Part shown: piece after piece, positions 41,696-51,734 of the stretch
How the letters are laid out: the number at the start of each line of letters is the position of its first letter
Numbering within the stretch: the stretch's first letter is position 1
Origin: Spiroplasma turonicum
GTDB lineage: Bacteria > Bacillota_I > Bacilli_A > Mycoplasmatales > Mycoplasmataceae
Assembly (NCBI RefSeq): GCF_001262715.1
Contig: NZ_CP012328.1
Location: forward strand, 558,001-622,000
DNA: 64,000 nucleotides
Direction: 5' to 3'
Translations under genes and position numbers: made by a program
Notes under the pieces: generated by a model
The model's input: only the letters and a program-made list of their open reading frames with translations
The model's database searches: none
Told to the model about the DNA's origin: nothing

Positions 41696-43150
41696 CTACT
41701 TATTTAAAATCATTGGTTTAATATCTGATGATTCAAACTCAATTTCATTATTAAACATAACTCTATTAAAGTCTTTTACAAAGAACCTAGAAGTAAATAT
41801 TGTTTGATAATTATCTGCGAATAACTCAATAGAAGAAGAATCTATAAATATTTCAATAATTTGAGACTCATTTTTTATTTTTCGTATTGCATATCTTGTG
41901 TTTTCATAATCTCAATCTACTTTAGATGTTTGGTTATTTCTATCCATTATTATTTCATCATCTGTAAATTTAACTTCAATATATTCATTTTTATCATTAA
42001 TAATTTTAAAACTTAAATTATCTTTTAAATTAATTTTAATGTGTTTAGCTTTTTCTAGGTTTAATGAATTTGATTTTTGTTTTTTAGTATTAAATAATAT
42101 ATTATTTTTAAAATCTTCAAAAGGTTTTTGAATTAAAATATCATTTTGAATGCTCAACTCTCTTGGAATAGTTAACATTGAGTGTCATGAATATTCATCA
42201 GTTGGATATTGAACATCAACTGCTCCAAACCAACCATATCAAACTAATTTATTATTCACTCTATATGTTTGAGGGGCATAAAAATCGAATCCATAATCAG
42301 CACATTTCATTGCAAATTTTTCATTTAGTTCTGTACCATCAAGATCAATTTTATTTAAAATAGTGTATACAACATTTCTTGAGCTATTCAATTCATATTT
42401 ATTATCTTTATTAAAATAACCTTCAGCTGATGTAACTAATAAATATTGATTATTTAGAAAATCTAGGTTTGGACATTCTCACATATAACCATAATCATTT
42501 CCTTTTATTGATGGTTTAAGCACTGTTTTGAATTTAAATTTGTCATAATCTATCATTTCATATAAAGCGATACCACCTAAATCATCAGATTTTGTTCTAA
42601 CACCAAAAACCATATATTTTTTATTATTATATTCAAATATTTTTGGATCTCTTGCATGTGGTGTAAAAATATTGCCATCTCATTCTACAGCTATTTTTTT
42701 ATTTATAATATTACCGTTTTTAAAATCTGCTACCAACTGAACTTCTTCAGTCATTTCCCCTTTACCATCTTCCATATTTCCAGTTCAATAAATTTTTACT
42801 TCGTCTCCGAAATCATAAGCACTTCCAGAAAATGAACCATATTTTTCTTTTTCATGATCTGGTATCATAGAAACACCATGATCTTGATAATTAATAAAGT
42901 CTTTAGTTGTAACATATCTTCAATGTTTAAATCCATGATAAGGTGTAACTGGTGATCATTGGTAATGAATGTGGTGAACACCATCTTTAAACAATAAACC
43001 ATTTGGGTCATTTAATAATCCATTTGGAGGAGCAATATGATAAAGTGGTCTATAATATCTATCACTTTCAACTAATTTGTTAGCTTCTTCATAATATTTT
43101 TTATCAATTTCATTATATTTTTTTCATTCTATTTCTTTGATTCTTTTCAT
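41696..43150 (-). CDS. scrB: Sucrose-6-phosphate hydrolase (GH32 invertase)
   Basis: 484 aa GH32 enzyme hydrolysing sucrose-6-phosphate to glucose-6-phosphate and fructose. The five-bladed propeller motifs are clear: NDPNGL (residues 47-52, Asp48 nucleophile), a WRYVTTKDFINY segment, FSGSA, ARDPK (transition-state Asp), and WECP with the acid/base Glu. A C-terminal beta-sandwich with IEIFIDSSSIELF follows. Ten or more TGA Trp codons. The PTS gene lies 10 bases upstream, so uptake and hydrolysis are co-expressed. Confidence 0.95.
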
Positions 43151-43160
43151 TCTAGTTCTC

Positions 43161-44777
43161 CTATTTAACAGTTTTTGCTAATTTATTTTTTTTAGTTTCA
43201 ATTTCTGCACCAGGTATTGGTGAAAAATCTCTATCTAAAATATTTTTTGTCATTTTTTTAAAGTAATTAATTCTTGAAAGTAATATTGTTACTAAAAAAG
43301 TAGTGCTTATTGTTACTGCAAGAGCAATTGCCATTCATAAAAAACCAGTTCCTGCTCAAGTTGTCATATCAAAACCATTATGTACATCTGCCGCCTGTGG
43401 AATAACTGTCAAGAAAACTAATAATGAACATGGGCCCATTGTAGTTAACACTCCTGAAGCAGTTGTGATAATAACACCAGCCATTGTTCCTATACTGACT
43501 GCTATTACCGGAAATAAGAATCTTAAAGCTACACCAAACAATGCTGGTTCAGTTGAACCTCCTACAAATGCTATTAAATATGATGGTACTGCTGTTTTTT
43601 GTAGTTCCTTATTTTTTCTATTCATTATAGCAAATGCAAGTACACTTGTTGCAACTGATACATTAAGCTGTGTAAACATTGGATTAATTGATGTAGCATT
43701 ATAAGTCATAAATTGTTGTAATGCTACAACAACAAATATTTGGATAAATCCCGTTACAACTAACCATGGTAGTAATAAAGCAAACATTGGATTAAATATA
43801 AATTTTGCTATTGAATGAGTTGTTGCTCATAAAACAGCTTTATTCATACCAAATGTTATAAGCATTCCTATTGGTGCTAATAATAATTGTCCTACAAAGA
43901 ATGCAATAATTAAAACTGATGGAATACCCAATAATTCTTTTATAACTCCAAATTTTATTTTTCTAACTAATCTTTCTAGATAAACTGCCATAAAACCAAT
44001 CATAACTAGTGGCAAAATTTGACCTTCATATGATATTTTCCAAGGATAACCGCTTGTTAAATTTGAAAAAGATCAATCAAAAGCAGTACCTTCAACATTT
44101 CCACTAGATCCTCAATCAAATAAGGGCTTACCTGAACCCATAAAATCATTAGTTGTTGCCAAATCTTTTGCACAAAGAACAACACCTATTGAAATACCAA
44201 TTGCCTCACTGCCCTTCATTAATTTAAATATAGATCATGGTATTAAAATACTGAAAGCAAGAGCTAATGATTTTTGCAATGTTTTTAAAATATTACCTAA
44301 TGTTTCTGCAAATTCTCCTGTATCACTTATTTTACTTCCATTTACCTCTATACCATTAACTATATTTTCAAATGTTGAAACAATTGATAAAGTTATTAGA
44401 TAAGGTATTATTGGCATAACTAATATTCCTATACCATCAGTTAATGTTTTAAAAAAACCTTTTTTTGAAGATAATTTAACATCAAATAAATTAGGAATTC
44501 TTTTAACTGACAACCCAATTGAAGTAAGAAAGTCCTTGTTAAAATCTTCAATATTTTTTCTAACAACAAATTGAATTAAATTATCATTAATTATTACACC
44601 ACTAATAAGATCATTATTCTTTAATTCATCTAACCTTATTTTAGTGGCGTCTTTCACTTTTATTCGCATTCTAGTTGAACAATGACTTATATTTTCAATA
44701 TTTTCACTATTACCTAGTAAATCAGCAATTATAATGATATTTTCATCAATATCCTTTTTTTTGCTAAAAAGTCTCAT
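43161..44777 (-). CDS. PTS sucrose-type EIIBC component
   Basis: 538 aa. The N-terminal EIIB domain (residues 8-90) has the phosphorylated Cys in ISHCSTRMRIKV (Cys33). A linker and a multi-pass EIIC domain follow, including the conserved GGSTEPALFGV segment. No EIIA domain is present, so a separate Crr-type protein must supply phosphate. Linkage to scrB argues for sucrose, although trehalose-type proteins look similar. Several TGA Trp codons. Start after GGAGGAGG. A 44.86-kb T/G-rich direct repeat lies upstream but is not clearly regulatory. Confidence 0.93.
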
Positions 44778-44895
44778 ATGCCTCCTCCATAATAGAACTT
44801 ATACTAATTTAATATATTAATTTAGTATTTTTTCTATCTAAATATATTTAATCATATATTTGGTTTTTTTTGGTTTTTTTTTGTATTTTTTACAA

Positions 44896-44926
44896 AAAAA
44901 ATGGAATTTTTTTTATTCCATTTTTT
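44896..44926 (-). terminator. Terminator of the symporter gene
   Basis: 12-bp stem AAAAAATGGAAT / ATTCCATTTTTT with a 7-base loop, with a T run on the minus strand. It overlaps the stop codon of the symporter gene. Confidence 0.85.
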
Positions 44927-46598
44927 AATCTTTAGTTTTAGATTTTAAATCTTTAATACTTTGTTGATATTTTGATTTTATTTTTTTTAACTCCATTTCA
45001 TATTGTTTTTTGCTTAATTTAATATTTTCATCAAGATCTTTAGATAAAATCTTTAATTTAAGAGTTTTTATATTAGTAGACTTTTCGTCCTTTAAAATTC
45101 TAGTTTCATTTATTTTCGATTGATAAAGTATTGCTTTTTTACTAAGAATTTCAGAATCTTCACCAATCATACCTTCACTGAAACCAACAATTGTGCTGAC
45201 AACCATTGCTGCTATTATATTTACAGCAGTTCTTCCAATATCATAAATATCTTCAAGAACTAACATAATTGAAAAAGCAGCATTTTTAAAGCTAGGAACT
45301 CCTAATGAACCTAGTAAAGAAGTTATTACTAATGTTGAAGTTCCAGGAGTTCCTGGTACTCCTAAGGAAATAATCATTGTCATTATAAGCCCTAATAAAA
45401 GAAATAACCATATACCTTGATCATGTATTATATTAGAATCTGAACCAGTTCATAATAATGCAACAATTAGTCCCCCTTCTGCTCCAGCTCCCCCTATCAT
45501 ACCCATTGTAGTTGATAGTGGAATAATTGTATTAACACATGATTCATCTACTTTCATTTTATCTACTAAAGCATTCATTGTAAAAGGTAAAGTTGCACTT
45601 GATGATTGAGTAACAAGACCTTGATATGCTGGTCTTCATCCATTTTTCCATCATTTTGATGGGTTAATTTTTACTATCGCTAAAATGCATGTTAAATAAA
45701 TAACACAAATAAATAAACTAAGATAACCAGCACCTAAAACTTTTCCAACAGCTGTTAAAGCAGTTAATGACTGAGTAATCATTAAGTTTGTAACTATAGA
45801 CATAATTGCAAGTGGAATGATTTTGATAAAACTATTTACAATTTTTAAAACTATTTCTCAGCTAGCATCCATCAACTTTACAAAAGACTCAACTTTTTTT
45901 TCATTTTTAATTGAAATTGCTTTAACTGCTAAACCAACAATTAATGCCATAATTAAAACAGGTATTACAGCATCTTTTCCTAAGTCTGAAATGAAGTTTT
46001 TAGGTAAATAGTCAATGATCATATTTGGTATTGATTTAATATCAGTTGAGTCAGAATTATTTGATCCTTGACCGCCAATTTCATCTAAAACTTTTTTTCC
46101 ATCACTAGTAACTCCAATTTTCAATAGTATACCAATTCCTGCTGCTATACAAAATGCAATCGCAACATTAATCATTAAAAAAGAAATACCCTTACCAGTT
46201 ATTCTACCTAATCTTTTTGAGCTTTTCTTTGTAATTGCTCTATATATTGATAAAAATATTAATGGAATCATAAGTAATGTTATTGATAAAATAAATATTT
46301 TCTTAAACAATACAGCTCATGAATCTAATTCATAAATTCAATAAAGTTCTTTTTTTCATACCTCAGATTCATTACTTGCCTTTTCTGTAAAAGATTCTGG
46401 AAATCCTGCAATAATCTGAATAACTAGTCCAAAAAGTAGTCCTAAAACTAATCCAGAAAATAGGTGTAAAAACTTATTTTTAAACTTTTTTAAAAAGAAT
46501 CACAAGCTTATTTGCAAACTAAAAAATATTAGAATTGCAAGTAAAGATTTTCAACTACTTATAGCTAAAAAATCTTTTAATATATCTGTATATAACAT
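44925..46598 (-). CDS. Dicarboxylate/amino acid:cation symporter with charged C-terminal extension
   Basis: 557 aa DAACS-type transporter. The HP1/TM7 region has SSSATLPFTM, HP2 has GVPGTPGTSTLV, and IPLSTTMGMIGGAG matches the family's substrate loop. The final 95 residues are a hydrophilic, Lys/Glu-rich, probably coiled-coil tail that ordinary family members lack. Substrate is a dicarboxylate or neutral/acidic amino acid; the preceding Asn-rich leader suggests Asn or Asp. Many TGA Trp codons. ATG 46598 follows AAAGGAG. Confidence 0.92.
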
Positions 46599-46615
46599 AA
46601 ACTCCTTTCCCAAAT

Positions 46616-46723
46616 AAAAAAAAGAGTATCTAGAAAAAATTAAACTATTGCTTAATTTCTATTTACTCTTTTATAATTATTTGTTATTTAATTAAATTCT
46701 AAAGACACAATAAAAGAGTAAAT
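46616..46723 (-). promoter_or_regulatory. Candidate transcription attenuator of the symporter gene
   Basis: Read on the minus strand: segment 1 ATTTACTCTTTTAT (46723-46710), segment 2 ATAAAAGAGTAAAT (46674-46661), segment 3 TACTCTTTTTTTT (46627-46615). Segments 1 and 2 are exactly complementary over 14 bp. Segments 2 and 3 form a 9-bp terminator stem, extended inside by TAGAAA/TTTCTA, followed by the T run. Segment 1 lies inside the leader ORF. The two pairings are mutually exclusive. Confidence 0.72.
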
Positions 46724-46764
46724 CTATTATTGTTATCATTATTTAAATGATTGAATTTACTCAT
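46699..46764 (-). CDS. Asn-rich leader peptide (21 aa) of the symporter gene
   Basis: ATG 46764 follows GGAGG with 8 bases spacing. The peptide begins MSKFNHLNNDNNNR, so six of the first 13 residues are Asn, with one Asp and one His; it ends FTLLLCL and then TAG. Codons for residues 14-18 contain attenuator segment 1. It is too short and hydrophilic for a membrane or secreted protein. I read it as a ribosome-stalling control peptide for Asn (or Asp). AT-rich DNA makes Asn codons common, so this rests on the combination with the competing hairpins. Confidence 0.7.
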   Translation of the reverse strand: MSKFNHLNNDNNNRFTLLLCL

Positions 46765-46866
46765 AATATATGCCTCCATATTTTTATATTAACATATAAA
46801 TGAATTAAATTAAATAATTTATCAAAAAAATAATTATAGTGCTATTAGAATTATTATTGATTTAAT

Positions 46867-49401
46867 TTAAATTAATTTTACTTTAATTCATTCTAATTTT
46901 TTAGTTAAATTATTTATTACTTTTATAAAAAAATTATTTGCTTTCCAGTTTAAATTCTTTATATAATAATCATTTTTATTACCTTCTGTAATTCTTATAA
47001 TTTTATTATTTAATTCAGCATAAATTTCATAATATGAATATATATCAGAATCCTTTAAGAAGTTCTCAAAGTTAATTCTATAATTACTAGTACCATTTCC
47101 CCTTTCAATTTGTAATTCAGAGCTAATTTTTAAGTTATTATAATTAGTTTCGAAATTAACTAGATTAGTATTTGAATTTTTAATAGTCATTTGGCCTAAT
47201 TTTAAAGTACCTTTTCCACCCTTAAACTTTAAACCGATTTTTGAAATAGTTTTATTAGAATCAATTTTACCAGTAATTTTAAATCAACCATTTTGATCTT
47301 TTATTATTTTAATATCTTCAGCTTCGATTGCCTGCTCATCATTTTTGTCTGTATCATATATTATTTTTAAATCATCAATATTCATATCATTACCTGTTAA
47401 TTTAACGATCATTTCAACATCTTTTGATTTATTTTTAATGTAATTCGATCCCATTATTCATCAATCATATGAAGTGTTACTATCTAAAATAAAATCTTCA
47501 ATTTCACCTTTATTGTTAAAACCACTACCAAGACTTATAGAATTACCTTTTAAATAAGGGTTGTAGTAGTCATAAAAACCACTAATTTTATCTTTTAAAC
47601 TAAGTTGTTTTTGATTATCTGATTTATTAATCTTTCATTTGTAAGTTGGTTGTACGTCAGCAATGTTTATGTTAGTTCAAGGATAGTTATTCTCAATATC
47701 AATACCTTTTTCATCATTCAAAGAAGCAAATTTTGCACCATTTCCTGTTGAGAAATTTGTAAAAAATACGTCATTTCAATCATTTAAAGTAGTATTTTCA
47801 AGAATTAAATCACCATATCCATAACTATAACCTTTTTCATCTGGTTTAAATTCAATATCTTCAGTATATACTCCCTTATCATCATTAGACAAAGATTTAT
47901 TTCTACCTGTGTACATCATTTCATCATAAAAATTTGCATAAACAAGTTTATAGATATCTCTTTCGATTTCAGTTATACCAGTTAATTTTGCAGAATCAAT
48001 TACTGCTATTTCATATGGATTATGTGACGAAAACATTGCAATAGAATTACTAATCGCATCTTCACCTTCATTTTTAAATTTTAGTTCATAAGTGTTTTTA
48101 TAACCAGGAATTTCTTTTGAATTTTCTGAATCTAATAAGTATGCTAAAAGTCTTGAATCATAAGAACCGATATTATCTTTATTTCAAAACTTTTTATGAC
48201 CTTCACCTCAAACTCCAGTGTTATACATATTGAAAACATCTTTAAGTTTTTCTTTATCATAATTTAAATAATCTACTGACTGTTTTAAAGTTCTACCAAA
48301 ATCACTCAAATAATAGTCTGTATTATGATATATTTCAACAGCTTCTTCTACTTTTGGTTTTTTAGTTTTTGGGTCAATATCTAAGCTACCATGGTCTTTG
48401 TACCCAAACAAAATAAGATTATTTATTTTTTCATCAACTGAACTTTTAACTTTTTGGTTTCATTGTTTCATTATTTCGACAACAACTTTATAGTCTAATA
48501 TTTTACCATTACCTTTTCCACCATTTGGTTCGTTGTTTCAAAATCAACCATCAAAACCAAGTTCTACACAAAGTTTAATTAAAACATCAACTATTAGAAA
48601 ATTACCTTCACTATCTTTTTTTAAAAAATCTTTAAGCATTTCTTTATTAAGACCATGATAACCATCAAGAAATATATTTCCTAAAATTTTAGAACCATTT
48701 AAATGTGTTTTTTGAACAACATCAGTTGGTGGTGGTATTATAATACCTTGATTTACATTCCCGGCTCAAGCAACTATTATATCATTATATTGATAATTGT
48801 TAATTCCCCTGCTAAAAGTATCATTTTTTCCAACTATTGTATTATGAGTTGCTGTAAGTTCATCTATTATATTAGAGATATTTAATTCTTTAATATTAAT
48901 GTTTTGAGAATTAACTCATTTTTTAGCAACCTTAGAGTTCTTTTGTAATGGAATTCTAGAAATATTGTATTTCGCATCTTTATTAGTATTTAAATCTCAA
49001 TCTAAAATACTATTTATATAATCATTTCTAGTAGAATCATGAACATTCATAACTTCTTTTTTTAAATTACCATTTGGCATGAAATGTGAATTTAATGGAA
49101 CACCTGTTGGTGCTTGTTTTGGTATGTCAATTTTTGCTTTATAACCTGTATTGAAGTTTGAATAATCAATATATTCTTCTTTTTTTTCTACATTTAACTC
49201 AATTGATTGATTTATTTCACTAGGTAAGTTATATTTTTCTAATGAATCATATCCTGGAAAATTAGGTTCTAATTTAGATCAATCATAATCTTCGATAGTA
49301 CTAGTATCTACTGCGTATTCACCTGTTTTACAAGAAATTACAGTTAAACCAACTGGCATAGTTAAAAAAATAGTATTTAATACCATAATTAATTTCTTCA
49401 T
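46867..49401 (-). CDS. GH85 endo-beta-N-acetylglucosaminidase lipoprotein (copy A)
   Basis: 844 aa. Signal MKKLIMVLNTIFLTMPVG with lipobox TVISC (Cys24). The GH85 barrel follows: YNDIIVAWAGNVNQGIIIPPPTDVVQ, LNGSKILGNIFLDG, and the catalytic GFDGWFWNNE with Asn289 and Glu291, the Asn-x-Glu pair of GH85. Later segments (SYDSRLLAYL, NMYNTGVWGEG) fit the barrel end, then beta-sandwich modules to the C-terminus. GH85 enzymes cut the chitobiose core of N-glycans. Anchored outside, it could release host glycans. Over 20 TGA Trp codons. Confidence 0.88.
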
Positions 49402-49532
49402 ATTATTCCCCTTAAAATACAATATGAATATAGATTATAATTTAAAATAAAACAATAAAATTTAAAGAGTTAGAATTTATTTCATATTATAATTTAAATT
49501 TTATACAAAAAATGATTGTTAAAAATAAAAAA

Positions 49533-49551
49533 CCACTCATCTTAAGAGTGG
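49533..49551 (-). terminator. Terminator downstream of the ABC/lipoprotein unit
   Basis: CCACTC / GAGTGG with a 7-base loop (longer pairing including flanking A/T bases) and a run of T on the minus strand. Confidence 0.8.
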
Positions 49552-49563
49552 CTAATTTATAAA

Positions 49564-50136
49564 TTATAAAACTATTTTGTTTTCATATAACTTTGTGTAT
49601 TTAACATTTCTAACATTATCTTTATATTCTATCTTTGATTTATAAATAAAAATTTTAAATTCATTTAACTCGCTACTTCCTAACAAGCTAAGCATATAAC
49701 TATTTCTTACATTTTCCTTATCTATTATAACCTTAAAAGATTCACCCTCTTTATATAGACTAATAAAAAATTTTGGAAATGCATATCCTTCATCATCAAA
49801 TTCATATGGTGAAACATATCCAGTTTGCTCCTCATTAACTTTTTTAAAAATTACCATACTACCTTCAAATCCATCTGAGTTTATACTTTCTGTTTTTACA
49901 GCAGAAGTGTTACCATATGTTTTATTAAGTTTTTTACCACTTTCATCCAAACTTAATTTATCACCATTTAAATCTATTATATTACTTGTTAAAAACTCTA
50001 TTAAATCTAAATCAGATTTTTCTTCATTATAATTTAATTTGTTTATTTCATTTGAACATGATGTAGTATTTGATAATAAGATTGTTGGCGGTGTTAAAAC
50101 TGTAATTGTTCCTAATATATTAATTATTTTATTCAT
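49564..50136 (-). CDS. Lipoprotein of unknown function
   Basis: 190 aa from ATG 50136, preceded by GAGAGGTTT. Basic MNKIINIL start, hydrophobic stretch and a lipobox-like SNTTSC (Cys at about 27). No family recognised; the body alternates charged and aromatic residues, probably beta-rich (KIEYKDNVRNVKYTKLYENK end). It is the last gene after an ABC transporter pair, separated by 19 bases, so it may be an accessory lipoprotein of that system. Confidence 0.8.
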   Translation of the reverse strand: MNKIINILGTITVLTPPTILLSNTTSCSNEINKLNYNEEKSDLDLIEFLTSNIIDLNGDKLSLDESGKKLNKTYGNTSAVKTESINSDGFEGSMVIFKKVNEEQTGYVSPYEFDDEGYAFPKFFISLYKEGESFKVIIDKENVRNSYMLSLLGSSELNEFKIFIYKSKIEYKDNVRNVKYTKLYENKIVL

Positions 50137-50155
50137 TTTAAACCTCTCATAAAAA

Positions 50156-51031
50156 TTATTTTTTGTTATTTCAACTAAATGAATAATAACCACCTATTAT
50201 TAATAAAGTTGAGTATAAAAATGCTGTTAAACAAGGTATTCATAATTTAAATCCAAAACTAATTACTAGTGATGGTGAATTAGGATTTTCATATGCTAAT
50301 TTCGGTATTTCACTAGCCGCTGCAATTATACCAGTTCAAACACTATGTTTATGAGGAACTATATAACTCATATATGTTAATGCTTTACTTTTTGAAAGTA
50401 ATTCCAAAGGTAATAAACAATCTGAAAATACAACACTAAACAGTACAACTACCAATGTTATACTTTGAGATAAGGCAACACTATTAATTAACCCACTTAT
50501 TATTACACCAAGTGATATTGAAATACTTATACTTAATAATAGAGAATACATTATTCCCATTCAATCTTTAAAAGTTCATAGACCAATAAGTTCAGAAACA
50601 GGCCCTGTAGATGGTTTAAAATAGATTAAAGATATTAACATTAAAACTAAAAATGAAACAAAAAATGAAATAATTCCTAAAATAAAATTAAATACATATA
50701 ATGAAACAAAAAAGTTAATTCTTGATATCCCTGCACTATGAATTCTTTTTAAAAAAACTGAGTTTTTTCATTCTGAAACTGAAGTGTTAACCAAAAATAT
50801 GATCGCAAACGTTGGAAGAGTTAAGTATAAAAATATTTTTGGAGGTCTGTATACACCTGTGTTACTGTTATACCAAACATATATCATCAAAAATGCAATT
50901 GGTATTAAAATAACATAAACATATGTTCTAAAATTTTTTAAGATAGAAAGAGATATAATAATAAAATTATTTTTAAAATCACTTAAAGAGTTTTTAGTTT
51001 TTGTGAATATGTTTTTTTCATTATTTTGCAT
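50156..51031 (-). CDS. ABC-2 type transporter permease
   Basis: 291 aa, six hydrophobic segments. After a short cytoplasmic N-terminus comes TM1 (about 30-50), with a PPKIFLYLTLPTFAIIFLVNTSVSEWKNS segment resembling ABC-2 permeases of bacteriocin or drug exporters. It overlaps the ATPase gene by 11 bases, so the two form one export system. ATG 51031 is chosen because AAGGGTG precedes it. Substrate unknown. Several TGA Trp codons. Confidence 0.85.
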
Positions 51032-51731
51032 GTAATTCACCCTTGTAATATTTAATTAATAGTTCTCTAACAGTTTTATATTTCTTTTTTACATCGTCAA
51101 TGTTCATATCTAAAAATATTTTACCCTTATCAATGATCATAACTCTATCACAAAGAGTTTCTACTTCTTCAGGAATATGAGAAATTATCAATAGAGTTTT
51201 CTTTTCTTTTTTTAAGTTTGCAAAAAAATCAGCTAATCTTAATTGCATTTTTAAATCAAGCCCAGTTATCATTTCATCTAAAAATATATAATTAGGATCA
51301 TTCAATATTGCAAGTAGAGTGTTTAATCTTTGTTTTTGACCCCCACTTAGTTGATTTAAATCTTTTTTTAAGATATTTTCCAATTCAAATGTTTTTATTA
51401 ATTCATTTGTTTTTTCATCAAAACCTTTAGTTCATCTTTTTTTAAAGTATTTAATTAATAAGTTTGAATTCATGCCTTTTGGTCAAAAACCTTCTTGAAA
51501 CTGTATACCAACATTTTTATAAACGTCTTCTTTTCCATTTAATAAAACTTTTCCTGATGTAGGTTTTATTTGACCAACAATTATTTCCATTAGAGTAGTT
51601 TTTCCTGCCCCATTAGAACCTAAAATACCAACAGCTTCACCATCTTTCACTGTAAAATTAATGTTATCTAAAACTATTGATTTACCAAATTTTTTAGTAA
51701 TATTTTTAATTTCTAGCAAATTGATACCCAC
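51021..51731 (-). CDS. ABC transporter ATP-binding protein (exporter type)
   Basis: 236 aa. Walker A GSNGAGKTT (about 38-46), a Q-loop in GIQFQEGF, signature LSGGQKQRL, Walker B YIFLDEMITGLDL, and the switch His in ISHIPEE are all intact. The strand order and size fit CcmA/NatA-like exporters paired with an ABC-2 permease. A TGA Trp lies at residue 83. Start is GTG 51731 just after the GH85 copy B stop; an in-frame TTG codon a little further in is an alternative. One operon with the GH85 gene upstream. Confidence 0.92.
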
Positions 51732-51734
51732 TCT

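Noticed and set aside
43303-43704. 133-aa ORF opposite the PTS EIIBC gene
   Set aside because: It mirrors the transmembrane codons of the PTS gene and has no ribosome-binding site. The EIIBC frame is clearly the coding one.
44855-44890. Direct repeat of GGTTTTTTTT units before the PTS gene
   Set aside because: Looked like a possible operator, but low complexity and no symmetry make it indistinguishable from AT-rich background.
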